Below, piece after piece: positions 1 through 10,211 of a stretch of 64,000 nucleotides of DNA; positions within the stretch are counted from its first letter, which is position 1, and each line of letters starts with the position of its first letter. The position numbers and the translations under genes were made by a program. The stretch spans positions 682,001-746,000 of the forward strand of contig NC_089586.1 of NCBI RefSeq assembly GCF_019320115.1. Reading direction: 5' to 3'. Below the pieces are notes generated by a model. The model ran no database searches. It saw only the letters and a program-made list of their open reading frames with translations, and was not told the origin of the DNA. The DNA comes from Miscanthus floridulus (lineage: Eukaryota; Streptophyta; Magnoliopsida; Poales; Poaceae).

Positions 1-858
1 AGGAGGGAAGGGTAGTGGAGGACTCCGCCATGGCAAGCATGCAGTTGATAGCGCTGTCTAGATGAAGTGGAGAGGGTCAATATTTCCGCAAAAAAAAAAC
101 AGGGTCAATAAGAACAAGATAGGGAAGAGATGAGAAGAGTCAAGTTTACTTGAGCCACTCAGTTTTTATCTAAGGGCTAGAGATTAAGGTGTGGGAGGAG
201 GAAAAAATTAAACCGCAGTCGACTGAAGATTCGTTTTTTCTCTTAGTCATCTTCAGCCTCCATCTCTTCTTCCTTGTGCCCACTCCTCGTTCTCGCCCCC
301 GCCTCCTCCTCCTCATCCTTCTTGTGTCCTCGCCCCCGCCTACCTCATCGGCGGCCGCAACCTCCTCCTCCTCCTCCTCCTTGCCCCCGCCACCGCCCAC
401 CACCTCGCACCAGGGCCCCTAAGCCGCCCGGCCTCCTTTCCCCACCGCTGGCAAGCCTGCCTCCCCCGGCCGGGCCCTTCTACGCCCACCGGAGTTGGGA
501 AACAGAGGGGGTGGGGTGGCCGTCGGGCGCGGCCGCGGCCGCCAGGGAAGAGCTTGTCGTGTATTCTGTGGCCGTCGGAGTTGGAACAGGTGACGCAGGA
601 GGAAGATGAATTTGTGGCTGTCGATTCTCGATCGGACACACCAGCCCGTCGACAGACGGATAAGCGAGTTCTCAAGTGACTGTGTTTGAGTATTTGTCAA
701 AAATTAAAGTGTAGACAACCCTTAAACCTAAATTGCTGCGCGTGTGAATGAAAAATTACAATTGCGAACTAGAAAGATTCTTTTTTCTAAATCTCATGAT
801 AAAATTTAGCCATTTACAGTACTTGGGACTTGAGAGAGACGGACCGACGGAGAGCACG
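1..858. other. Gene flank, CT-rich then GC-rich, no gene recognised
   Basis: There is a CT-rich stretch at about 230-400, with a CTC microsatellite near 361-380, followed by a GC-rich patch to about 660. Open frames exist on both strands but are low-complexity (serine/proline or arginine/glutamate runs) and match no family I know. The stretch lies downstream of the minus-strand gene that ends at 859. I see no RNA gene or transposon ends in it. Confidence 0.5.
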
Positions 859-1347
859 CTAGCTGCTTGGTTCCTCGAACCCGAACCTCTTCGAGGTGGA
901 GCGAAGGAACAGGTTCCTCAGGCTGCGGCCGCTCTCCCTGCACCGCTTCTCCGCTGCTCCCCGCGCGTCGCCCCCATCCTGCGGCGCGGCGGCGGCGTGG
1001 TCGGCGATGACGAGGCCGGACTCGAGCCTCCGCGCCACGGCGACGAGCTCGTACGGGTCCCACAGCGACTGCGCGAAGTCCCACGACCTCCCGCGGGCCC
1101 GGTCACGGCGAGCGTCCGGTGCCGCAGCCGCCGCCGCCGCCGCCATGGCCTCTAGCTTGAACCGAGATGGGCGGTGCGGCGCCGCGCCAGCGCGGGCCCG
1201 CGCGCCAGCGCCGCCGGCGGGGCCGTTCGCGCCCGCCCCCGACGGCCGCGGGTTGCCCGACTGCGCGTGCCACGCCTGCGCCACCGCCTTGAGCAGCTCC
1301 ACGTCGACGTCCCTGGACGCACGCGACCCCGCCGACGAGCTCTTCAT
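859..1347 (-). CDS. Uncharacterised plant-specific protein, 162 aa, single exon
   Basis: An intact frame of 162 codons plus stop starts at the ATG at 1347; a longer frame upstream would need a non-ATG start at 1380. The N-terminus is serine-rich and leads into DVELLKAVAQAWHAQSG. A variable Gly/Ala/Arg-rich linker is followed by RPSRFKLEAM, an alanine run, then WDFAQSLWDPYELVAVARRL and a basic, serine-rich tail ending near SKRFGFEE. The blocks LLKAVAQAWH, RPSRFKLEA and WDFAQSLWDPYELV resemble those I recall from a small plant-only family of unknown function, so I take this as a real gene. I see no signal peptide, membrane segment or catalytic motif; a nuclear or cytosolic location is only a guess. 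Its upstream side is bordered at 1550 by a transposon, leaving about 200 bp of native 5' flank. Confidence 0.7.
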   Translation of the reverse strand: MKSSSAGSRASRDVDVELLKAVAQAWHAQSGNPRPSGAGANGPAGGAGARARAGAAPHRPSRFKLEAMAAAAAAAAPDARRDRARGRSWDFAQSLWDPYELVAVARRLESGLVIADHAAAAPQDGGDARGAAEKRCRESGRSLRNLFLRSTSKRFGFEEPSS

Positions 1348-1549
1348 GTCCGCGTATCGATCGGCCTCACGTCTCTGCAACGCAAGAGGCCAAGAGCAGC
1401 GTCACCGTCACGTCAGAGGGTCACACCATATCTTCCCACAAGATCAGCGGGCAGAGAATGCTGGAGCTCCACATCTTCTTCTGCACCTACTGCAGGCGCG
1501 ACGTACGTGTGCAGCTTCAGGAAAAAAACAAAACAAAAACAAAAAAAAA

Positions 1550-1742
1550 GTTAAATCGGACCTCTAACTTGTAAGCGTTTAAAAATATATTTTTAGATCT
1601 TAAATTTGTTAAGTGATGCATCCATACCTGTCATGTGGACAATTTTAGGAGACATGATATGTCATGAATTTTTCATTTAAGCCTTCACATTTATTTTTCT
1701 CATCCTTTTCTCTCATCCTTTGCACGTCGTCGGATACGGCTC
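1550..1742 (+). repeat. Left terminal inverted repeat of gene-capturing element
   Basis: It pairs with 3013-3255. The best-conserved parts are the block reading catgaatttttcatttaag and the innermost 21 bp. The right copy is longer because of small indels near the outer end. Confidence 0.8.
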
Positions 1743-1765
1743 GGCGTCCAGCGGCCAGCGGCCAG

Positions 1766-2180
1766 TACAGCGTCATCTCCGGCGCGTACGGCCTTGTCTG
1801 GCGCGAGCTCCGGCGGAGCGATCCACCCGTCGCGCCTGCGCCGGTACGCCAGCACGTCGGGGCGGGGCTCATCTCCGCCGTCGTGGCGCAGATGGACCAC
1901 GACGGGGTCAGCCGTCGTCAAGGGGCTCCTGAAGACCTGAACCGAGCCATGTTTCGCATGCTCGTCGCCATGTGCTTCGCTGAGGCGCTCGTCGCCGACA
2001 ACACCGTCATCCCGTCCGTTGAGGCGTTACAAAGGGAGTTCGTCACGTCGGCCATCGGCTTCCGGGTGTTAGGCATGTGCCCCACGGTCGCCAAGGTCCT
2101 ATTCTGGCGACCGTGGAAGAGGATGCTGTCCCTCCGGTGGCGGCAGGAGGAGCTATTCGTACCTTGGCGCCGTCGTGCTG
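1766..2180 (+). pseudogene. Captured cytochrome P450 fragment, CYP89-like
   Basis: Within a plus-strand open frame beginning at 1664, residues from about 1784 read AYGLVWRELRR, then NRAMFRMLVAMCFAEAL, later FRVLGMCPTVAKVLFWRPWK and RRQEELFVP-like sequence. This matches the region between the C-helix (YGxxWRxLRR) and the F-G part of CYP89-family P450s. These are heme monooxygenases of the ER membrane. The N-terminal anchor, I-helix, ExxR and heme-binding cysteine region are all missing, so this is an exon fragment carried by the transposon. The frame stays open for over 400 bp, which could reflect recent capture. CYP89 is my best subfamily guess; P450 itself is more certain. Confidence 0.65.
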
Positions 2181-2374
2181 GAGGGGCTCCGGGCTGCGTC
2201 GCGCTCGACGCGATCGCCGTCGCCGCGATGCAGGGATTGGGCTCGATCAGGATGCCCACGACAATTCCTTCCTTTCTCACGGTGCCCACGGCGATTGCGG
2301 TGTCTCGCGCTTCTTTTCTCGGCCGGTGGATCGCCGTGAGCCCAACTCGAATCCCTGCCGAGGACAGCGTCCTA

Positions 2375-2870
2375 GCGCGGAGCGAGCCCATGAAAGGAAC
2401 GTCGTCCACGAGCCCGAGGCGCACGCAGCAGGCGACGACGACGTTCCACTTGACGGGCGGCGCGTCCTCCGTCTCGAGTACCGGCTTGGCCGCGCCCACG
2501 TCCGCGCTCTCGGCGTACATGCCGGCGAGGAAGCCCGGCACGAGCGGGTGCGCGGCGACGTGGGCCACCTTGGCGGCGTGCGCGTGCACGGCCCGACCCC
2601 TGCGCGGCCGCACGCGTAACCGTCGGCAGCCACCCCGCGCGCCCGCATCTCCACGAATGCGGAAATCGCGTCGCCCCACTCCTCCGCCTCGGCGAGCATG
2701 GCGACGCGCTTGTTCCACAGAATCGCGTCATCGTCGCGTCGCCATCCTCCGCCGCCGCCGCTGTCGCCTCCTAGAGCAGGCGCCGGGCCCAGGCGCACGA
2801 GGAGGTCGACGAGCGCGCACGCGACGCGCGGACGGAGCCCGTGATCTCGCGCAGACCCCTCCACTTCCAC
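2375..2870 (-). pseudogene. Captured pentatricopeptide-repeat (PPR) gene fragment
   Basis: Read on the minus strand, one frame gives LWNKRVAMLAEAEEWGDAIS and continues with EMRARGVAADGYACGR. After a frameshift near 2620, a second frame continues with HPLVPGFLAGMYAESADVGA and WNVVVACCVRLGLVDD. These are typical 35-residue PPR units of the PLS type found in organelle RNA-processing proteins. The frameshift, the absence of an initiation region and the missing C-terminal E/DYW part show a broken fragment. It lies opposite in orientation to the P450 fragment inside the same transposon, so the two came from different donor loci. Confidence 0.65.
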
Positions 2871-3012
2871 TCTTCAGTTTCCTGTCCAAGTCCGACGACG
2901 CGAGACAGCGAGAGTACAAAAAGTCAAGAACTTTCGATGCGCGCGTGGCTGCCGGCCTCCGTGCGAGTCCGTTGACGACCACCGTGACCAACGACGCGCA
3001 GACGTTGTACCT

Positions 3013-3255
3013 GAGCCGTATCCGACGACGTGCAGTCGTGCAGAGTATGAGAGAGAAGGAAGGGTAATTTCTTATGGAAAAAATAAATGTGAGGACTTAA
3101 ATGAAAAATTCATGCCATGCTAGCATGCCACGTCAACTAAAATTGACCATATGGCTGGTATGGACATATGGTGCACCACTTAACAAGTTTAGAGATTCAG
3201 AAATACATTTTCAAAGTTCATGGACCTAAGTTCGAGGACCGCTGGTGTATTTAAC
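3013..3255 (-). repeat. Right terminal inverted repeat of gene-capturing element
   Basis: Reverse-complement partner of 1550-1742. It ends 16 bp before a Stowaway MITE at 3272. Confidence 0.8.
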
Positions 3256-3271
3256 TAAAAAAACTAGTTTA

Positions 3272-3415
3272 CTCCCTCCATTCTAAATTATAAGTCGCTT
3301 GACTCTTTTGATACATCTATTTTACTATGTGTCAAGATATAATAACATGTCTAGATATATAGTAAAATGGACGAAACAAAAAGTTAAAGTGACTTATAAT
3401 TTAGAACAGAGGGAG
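3272..3415. mobile_element. Stowaway MITE
   Basis: 144 bp, starting ctccctccattctaaatt and ending with the inverted copy (gaacagagggag). TA dinucleotides flank both ends (3270-3271 and 3416-3417). This is the Tc1/mariner-derived Stowaway signature. Confidence 0.9.
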
Positions 3416-3530
3416 TAGTTTGTTGTTGACCTCTACAAATTAAGCAACCATGCCATTCTGCAATGGGTTTGGGATATGGTTGGACCGGTGGCTCAGTTTC
3501 AGCCTCAGCTCATCGATCTGTTCAACACAG

Positions 3531-3694
3531 GACACGTAGCAAGTGGCAACGCCACTACCAATTTCAGTAGAAGATGTTTTCAAACATTAGGTGCATAATT
3601 GCATTATTCATTTTGGGACTAACAAGTGAAAGAGATGCTGCCCGTAGATCATGCAGGCATGTACATATGCCTTTGTCTCAGAATCAATAGCGGA
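3531..3694 (+). repeat. Direct repeat, copy 1
   Basis: About 165 bp, largely identical to 5000-5174, including gcattattc, aacaagtgaaagagatgctg and the closing tcagaatcaatagcgga. The copies bracket 1.3 kb holding a promoter-like segment and a MITE. I see no LTR ends at the repeat borders. Confidence 0.8.
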
Positions 3695-4146
3695 AGCGAG
3701 GAGCTTCTCGATACCCTAGTAAAAGTACTGGAGTCGTCAGCGGAAGCTTGCATCTCTACCACCCTTAAGCTTCCACATTTATATTATGTACTTAGGTTGT
3801 GTGATTTACTTTTCTAGTTTAGTTTGGTAGGCTAGTTGATAGGATTGGAACTTAGGTTGCATAATTTTTTTTGCGGTAGAGATAGCAACACACCTAGCAA
3901 AATACTAGTTGCACATCTAGATAGTTTACTGTATTGCATAGGGTTTTTTTTATCATGTATTGCATAGGTTTTGATTAGGTGGATTTTAGAGGCCGTAGTT
4001 TTAGAAGTAGATTATAAGTTGTCTAATTCAATTCCGTCTCAGGTGTCATGGTCCCTTCAAGGAAGAGAGAGATCGAGATGGTGGCATGTCGGCGCGAAGA
4101 GCCCACAGCGAGGAGAGAGAATGAGATGGAGAAGTGGAAAATGGAG

Positions 4147-4335
4147 TTAGGGTTTGGCGTAGGCAAGGTGGGCTGGTGGGGTGTGGCTGCCACGGGCTGT
4201 AGCTTGCTCTTTATATGGCCGCTAATGGGCCAAGCCTCCAACGGTCGGGGCAGGGACTGGGGGCTGCGGCTCCCTCCTGTTGGTGATGGGCCGGCCTTAG
4301 TGGTCCAACCTCTTGAATCGGGTGGTACTTGGGCC
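4147..4335 (-). promoter_or_regulatory. Orphan plant promoter: site II motifs, TATA box, telo-box
   Basis: On the minus strand, in transcription order, are three TGGGCC/GGCCCA site II elements (4330-4335, 4287-4292, 4225-4230), a CATATAAAG TATA box (about 4209-4217) and an AAACCCTAA telo-box (4147-4155). A CT-rich leader follows. In plants this combination is typical of ribosomal-protein and other housekeeping promoters. The first ATG (4087) opens only 13 codons and no recognisable coding region follows, so the gene body seems lost or moved. Whether it is active is unknown. Confidence 0.5.
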
Positions 4336-4508
4336 GTCACGTCATGCCCAGGTCAGGCGCCCTAAGCGTCATCCATATGATGAACTTCTTGGTGGATCCT
4401 AATGGGCAAATGGTTGATACGTCACTAACTCTTCCAGCACTTCTTGCTGGTAATCTTGAAGGAAAGGCTGCTATTACACATTCAAAGCTGGTTCCCCACG
4501 GTGACTAA

Positions 4509-4830
4509 GGGGGTGTTTAGTTGCACCTCCTAAATTTTAGTCGAATGTTTAGACACATATATGTAGTATTAAATATAGACTAATTACGAAACTAATTATA
4601 TAGTTTGCGATTAATTTCCGAGACGAATCTTTTAAATCTAATTAGTCCATGATTTGACAATATTTGCTACAGTAAACATGCGCTAATGACGGGTTAATTA
4701 GGCTTAAAAAATTCGTCTCGTGGAGTACTGACGGATTATGTAATTTGTTTTTTTATTAGTATCCGAATACTCCATGCAACATCCTCCCGATATACCTCCT
4801 AAATTTTAGTCACTGGATCCGAACACCGCC
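4509..4830. mobile_element. Tourist-like (PIF/Harbinger) MITE
   Basis: 322 bp, with TAA target duplications at 4506-4508 and 4831-4833. The left end is gggggtgtttagttg, the right end its imperfect inverse (gaacaccgcc). An internal block actaattacgaaactaatta is shared with the element at 6877. Confidence 0.85.
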
Positions 4831-4999
4831 TAAAACTGGTCACCTCTCAGTAGAGAGTATGCCACAACTATTTTGTGGTGGCTTTGTTATGCTGACATTG
4901 AGCAAAGGAGGGCAACAGAAAGTGGCGAAGCTAGGGGGCTAGGGGGGATGCCCCCCTTCCCCAAGGTTGCTGATTTTTTTAACCCCCCAAGGTCATCAA

Positions 5000-5174
5000 G
5001 ACACGTAGCAAGTAGCAACGCCGCTACCAATTTTCAGTAGAAGATGTTTCCAAATTCCAACTGTAGGTGCATAATTGCATTATTCGTTTTGGGGACTAAC
5101 AAGTGAAAGAGATGCTGCCCGTACATTATGCAGGCATGTACACATATGCCTTTGTCTCAGAATCAATAGCGGAT
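5000..5174 (+). repeat. Direct repeat, copy 2
   Basis: Partner of 3531-3694, with a few small insertions. It lies just after a G/C-run segment (4930-4990). Confidence 0.8.
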
Positions 5175-5773
5175 TTTGGCGGCTCCACGTTAATACGTTA
5201 TCCTTTTGCATGACATACGTGCGGCCATGAATATTTGCTTGCTCCCCCTCAAAAAAGGAAATACAATTCTAATTTGTTTCTAAATCAATCCAAAGTTTAA
5301 CCGTACATCTCCAATAGTTTAAAAAAACAACGGTAAATCAATAAGTTTTTTAAGCAACTAAAAGAATGTAGGAGCACATTTGTTGGTTTCCTCCAATAAT
5401 TTTTAAAATCTTGTTCCTAAAATATAGAAGATAATTTTACATCAAGAATTTCGAACTATTTTCAAGCCACCCTAACATCTTTGTACTTTCTTTCTCTTTG
5501 GTATATATATTCATTGGGAGTCTATGCTACTCCTTATTCTTGTTCACATCCTTCCACCTTCAGATTTGGCATATTCATATACGCGTATATTTCCGCACCA
5601 TTGGGTAAGTGCGAAAAGATTGAGACTTCACATAGGGAGTTGTTAGAGATTAATTTTTTTAATCTTGCCAAAATATTCAGATTGGGGGTGAATTTTAGAA
5701 ACTCTTGGAGGAACTCTAATAAATACATGAAAAATAGTATGTTTTTCTATAGTAAAACTATTATGAGACGACA

Positions 5774-6091
5774 ATGATGATACTATTTTCTATAACTCGG
5801 TTAAATTTAAGAAAATTTGATTTGACCCAGACTAGAATTACGTTTGTTTTAAAAAAGGAAAGAGTAGATGACATCGCAAAGAAGAATTTCATACGGAGTG
5901 GTGCATTCCATTGGTTGGGCCTGCTGAAGCAAAAGAATTTAGTCGGAAACAGTCTGGTTTCTTCAGAATTTGATCAAATTCATGTGTTTCCGTTCAGTGA
6001 TGATGATGATCCACTGAACTTGCTTGCGCAAGCAAGACCAACTGACAGGAACAACAATGATGCTCCTTGTCTGGATAATATCTCTCCTTAA
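5774..6091 (+). CDS. Weak open frame, possible gene remnant
   Basis: An open frame of 105 codons. The second half (SGAFHWLGLLKQKNLVGNSL and an acidic DDDDPLNLLAQARP tail) has more protein-like composition than its surroundings. The first half looks like random AT-rich sequence. I recognise no family. It may be the last exon of a lost gene, or chance. Confidence 0.15.
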   Translation: MMILFSITRLNLRKFDLTQTRITFVLKKERVDDIAKKNFIRSGAFHWLGLLKQKNLVGNSLVSSEFDQIHVFPFSDDDDPLNLLAQARPTDRNNNDAPCLDNISP

Positions 6092-6286
6092 GTGCTACAC
6101 TATGTTGTAGCCCTTTTGGATTTTGACCGAACAATAAGGCGCAAAGAAAAGGTGGCTTCGATTAGTGAGCATCCACATCCAGCCAAAAAGGAGAACACTT
6201 CGATCGATTGTATATGCGGACTACGACGAAACACCCAAAAGTTCTCGGTTCCAAGCTAGTAATAGCTGTGATCATGGCCGGATGGA

Positions 6287-6400
6287 GACCTCCATTGCTT
6301 CTGCTAACTATTGAGGGAACACATCAGAGCACTACCGAGAACTGTTCGTCTAAAAAAACTAAGGCACTTGCTCTAATAGTTAGCAGAAGCAACGGAGGTC
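6287..6400. repeat. Inverted repeat, 26-bp arms
   Basis: The arm at 6287-6312 (starting gacctccattgcttctgc) is the reverse complement of 6375-6400 with one mismatch. The spacer is 62 bp. There are no target-site duplications that would make it a MITE. Confidence 0.75.
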
Positions 6401-6876
6401 AGCCAACAACTCCATGAGTCATGAGAACACATCAGAACACATCGGTTCCAAGCAAGGATTCATACACTGGTTGTATTATTAACCTTGTTCTAATATCCAG
6501 ACTTTGCGAGCGTCCACTAGCCGCAAATGCCCACTATCACTAGGCCTGGACCGCCTGGTGATGAAGTCTACAAGGCGTAGCAAGATGTCAGTCTCGACGT
6601 GAGTTTCATGTCCATTTTTCAACGCTCTCATATTTTGAAAACAGTGCAAAAAAAATTTATCTCCACGAAACTATCTCTACTCTCATGAAACTTTTATTAT
6701 CTCTCTTCGTAAATACTGTGTCATATCATCATATTTAATGCTCATAAAATTATACGAAACTCCCCCAAGTGAATAAGATGAATGACACTTGTGCACTGAC
6801 TGGCGCTACTCACATGTAGTACTCCTTAAATGTCACCGAGTCACATAAAAAGCAAATTATCACACCGTAGGAATAA

Positions 6877-7222
6877 GGAGCTGTTTGGTTCCTTCCCCAC
6901 CTCCTAAAATTTCTGTCACATCGAATGTTTGGACACATGCATGGAGTATTAAATATAGACTAATTACGAAACTAATTACATAACTTGCGACTAATTTGCG
7001 AGACGAATCTTTTAAGCCTAATTAGTCCATGATTTGACAATGTGGTGCTACAGTAAACATGTGCTAATGATAGATTAATTAGGCTTAAAAAATTCGCCTC
7101 GGAAATTAGCCTCCATCTATGTAATTAGTTTTATAATTAATTTATATTTAATACTCCTTATTAGCCTCTAAACATTTGATGTGACATAAATTTTAGGAGC
7201 GCCTAAAGAACCAAACACCCCC
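6877..7222. mobile_element. Tourist-like (PIF/Harbinger) MITE
   Basis: 346 bp with TAA duplications at 6874-6876 and 7223-7225. The ends are ggagctgtttggttc and its inverse gaaccaaacaccccc. Internally related to 4509-4830. Confidence 0.9.
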
Positions 7223-7225
7223 TAA

Positions 7226-8479
7226 ATTCAAAATGAGTGCATTTATTACATTCAGCAACCAGAATATTTTACCGTAATTACATGCTCCAGCCACAACAGA
7301 AGAGTTCCCTTTGTTTTTCTTCAATCAGAACAGTGAAAAGATTGCCACCAGACCAAATTGAAAAGCTACGGGCCTTCTGGATAACATGATAAAAAAAAAC
7401 ATGGCATAATTGGTGCTGAAAAGACATTAATTTATTCTACTTGTTGAACTGTATGCAAAAGGCTTTTGGAAAATCATCTTTGACAGATTGCACGACTAAC
7501 AAGTGCAAGATACCACACATTCCACAGGCTAGGTACAAAAGAATGGAATGGTTCTGTTGCATGAAGATGCTTGTGGAATAAAATAAAAATAAAATAAACA
7601 TGAAAGTTGCAAAAAAACAATTATGGCATCGATTCCCTATGCAAGATGAACACAACTCAAAATTATAGAGACAACATATATATTTCATCCAAATCATGTC
7701 ATAAATCATAAGTTACAACACACACAGTGAGGAGACTACCAACTACTTTAGAAAGACAACATATATATTACAGATACATAATTAAGGACGAGTGACGGGC
7801 CTTTTTGGCGAGGTGGCCTAACAAGTAACAAATGGTCATCACAAATCCGCAACACTAAAAAAAAATGCGATGCTTGGTGGTAAGTTCGGTCAAGGAACAT
7901 CTACCGCATGCCCTGGAGCCTTGCTCAACACAGCTTGTACCAAGCATTTATCCTATTATTGCTCTATTGGTCTGTTGCCAAACATACATAGCTTTGCACC
8001 AAGTATTTTCCCCATTATTGTTTTATAAGTCTGCCTTTAACGTCATTCCACATTAGGTGGAGGCTAGCCTCAACGAGCATATCATCCTCAACAACATAAC
8101 CAAATCGCCGGTCGGGTTGAAAGCTAAAAATAAATAAAAAAAGAAGAAATGGAGAGTATAGATATACATAGCATTGATGATGCAATAATCGTTAGGACGT
8201 GCCCGGCAAAAAAAAAAAGAGAAAATTACCTACATGGCCCTCTTAAAATTCAGTCTTTCTTTCTTGGCCTTGAAAATTTACAACTTACCTATTTGGCCTC
8301 CAATCCAATTTTCAATTCCTTATATGGCCTTCCCGTCAGTTCTGTTTGAGGGCACCGTGAAGTCCCACTGAAGACTAATGCGAAATGACATGATTACCCT
8401 TCACTACATCTCATTTTCTCCTAGTAACGCACGACTCAGACCGGATCAGGAAAAAAGCTTCGAGGCGGACAGCTCCTGC
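7226..8479. other. Intergenic, no gene recognised
   Basis: AT-rich. Short frames at 7437-7709 (minus) and 7865-8056 (plus) have no protein-like features. A segment near 8220-8420 with repeated TGGCC-type phrases (acatggccctc, tatttggcctcc, tatatggccttcc) looks repetitive, but I cannot place it in a family. Confidence 0.5.
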
Positions 8480-9060
8480 GCCCGTGCGGATGGAGGCGGA
8501 GGAGCCTCCAGCGGCTTGCGAGGCAGCGGCGGAGGCCATCCCGCGCGTCCCTGCGCCCCTGCGGACCGGCCGCACTCGCCCCTGCGGACCGCGCGAGCGG
8601 GGCCGCGTCCCCCGGTGTTTCAAGTGTTTCATCTGCTTTTCACACGTATGTTGCAAATATTTCATCTGGATGTTTTAAAAGTAGATCTAGTGTTGCACGT
8701 GTTTTTTAACTCCGGTGTTGGACATGTCACAATGGCGCCGGTAGCTGGTGTCACAATGGCGCCGGTAGCTGGTGTTACAACGGCCTTCCTCGCACGACGT
8801 GACTCGCCCTCCTCTCCCTCCCCTTACTTCCCTCCATCTTCTTACCGCGGCAGTTCGAGCTCGGCGGGAAAACCATACCCGACCAGCGAGCAGGCGCCCA
8901 CGGAGGTGGTGGCCTCAGGTGGGCCAGACAACAGCGCGATGCCCGCGTGGTGGCCCCGCAGCAAGCTGAGGTCCGTGCCGTCCGCTCACTACGCACGGGA
9001 ACAGAGCAGCTGCAAGCGTCCGGATTCTGGCGTCCGTCCAAACATCCGAGCGCTAGTTCT
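8480..9060. mobile_element. GC-rich non-autonomous element, relative of 44640-46035
   Basis: GC-rich outer parts enclose a short TTGCA/GTTTCA-rich core (8617-8715: atgttgcaaatatttcat, gtgttgcacgtg). The end cgtccgg...gagcgctag at about 9020-9054 resembles the end of the 46-kb element (cgtccggacgcg...ggcgctag). It holds a tandem 24-bp duplication at 8727-8774. No transposase is present. The superfamily is uncertain and the borders are approximate. Confidence 0.45.
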
Positions 9061-9109
9061 TCGTTGAAGGTGAGAGCAGTTTTTTCGAAGTACGTGCGAG
9101 CCTAGCGAT

Positions 9110-9565
9110 TGCTAGAGCTGGCGATTTGAGCACCCCTGCGGATGCTGTTCGGCATGTGCCTATGGTGTATGTGTTGACTACTTGGTAGTGTGTTAAGCTG
9201 GCGATTTGAGCGTTGGGAACACCCTAAGAATTATGTGTTGAGCTGGCAATTTGAGCAGCGTCTCCACCAGAGCTGGAGCTAGCGATTTGAGCACCGTTGG
9301 AGATGTTGTTGGGGACATCCTAAGGAGTATGTGTTGGCTACCTTAGTTGTGTGCTGAGGTGGTGATTTGAGCACCGTTGCGGATGTTGTTGGAGAGCCCT
9401 AAGGAGTATGCGTTGAGCTGACGTTTGAGCACCGTTGGAGACACCCTATGGAGTATGTGTTGGCTACTACTGTGTGTTAAGGACGTTCTAATGAGTATAT
9501 GTGTTGAGAACGCTCCCTGTGTGTTGAGAATGTCTTAATGAGTTTGTGTTGGCTACTTGACTGCT
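9110..9565 (+). repeat. Degenerate tandem repeat, roughly 80-100 bp units
   Basis: Repeated phrases occur in the same order: gagctggcgatttgagcacc, gttgttggggacaccctaag and gagtatgtgttggctac. Five to six degraded units differ by deletions. No long open frame. Confidence 0.75.
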
Positions 9566-9654
9566 TGTAGTGTTGGTAGTACTACAAGAGTGGAAAACTA
9601 AAAAAAATACTACAGACCCAAATAGCAATCGTGCACAAACACTCGCTCATGAAC

Positions 9655-9925
9655 ACCTCGCACACCTAACTCGAGTTCGCACATGAACATTGAACACCTT
9701 GCACAACTAAAACTCGAGCTCGCGCATGAACACCTTGCACAACTAAGAACACCTTGCACAACTAAGAACACACCTTGCACAACTAACAACTCGAGTTGCA
9801 CAACTAACGACTCGAGCTCGCTCTTGAACACCTTGCACAACTATAACTCGAAGAAATGCAGCCAATCAACTGACGTCGATTTAGCTGAACACTACTGGGC
9901 GACACCTTGCACAACTAACAACTCC
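9655..9925 (+). repeat. Minisatellite of ACACCTTGCACAACTAA units
   Basis: At least six copies of a 17-18 bp core (acaccttgcacaactaa), interleaved with ctcgagctcgc phrases. It lies downstream of the kinase gene's stop codon (10270) and about 150 bp beyond a likely 3' UTR. Confidence 0.8.
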
Positions 9926-10211
9926 AAATAGATGTGAGTTTTCATATATGATGCCAGCATATTCTGCTCAAAACGAACTTTCATTGACATGCCAGTCAGG
10001 ATTTAGAGTCAAATGTATCCATTTAGCTTCCCTTATGATACAGCTTTAGTTACACAATGTTTTTTTTCAAACAAGATTGAAACAACTCCATTACAGCTTT
10101 ACATTCAGACTGGTCTACTGTACATATATCACTGACCAGCTAAAAACCTGTTACAAAAAAGAGAAAAAAGTATGGACTGTCAAATACAAAGACTGTCAGA
10201 CAAACAAGATC

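Larger units (their letters stand above)
1550..3255. mobile_element. Gene-capturing TIR transposon (Pack-MULE-like)
   Basis: About 200-240 bp at the left end (1550-1742) reappears in reverse complement at the right end (3013-3255), including the inner block gcacgtcgtcggatacggct. The long termini enclose GC-rich DNA with no transposase but with pieces of two unrelated host genes, a P450 (plus) and a PPR gene (minus). Long TIRs with captured exons are the hallmark of Pack-MULEs; the superfamily assignment is inferred from that. Both flanks are A-rich (poly-A at left, taaaaaaac at right), so a 9-bp target duplication is possible but cannot be proved. Confidence 0.75.
5175..6876. other. Intergenic, AT-rich, no gene recognised
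   Basis: Mostly AT-rich single-copy-looking DNA. It holds one weak open frame (5774-6091) and one inverted repeat (6287-6400). No transposon termini or RNA gene are visible. Confidence 0.5.

Noticed and set aside
1664..3067. A single 467-codon plus-strand protein
   Set aside because: Only the part near 1766-2180 is P450-like; the rest reads antisense through the PPR fragment and a terminal repeat, so the long frame is a by-product of GC-rich DNA.
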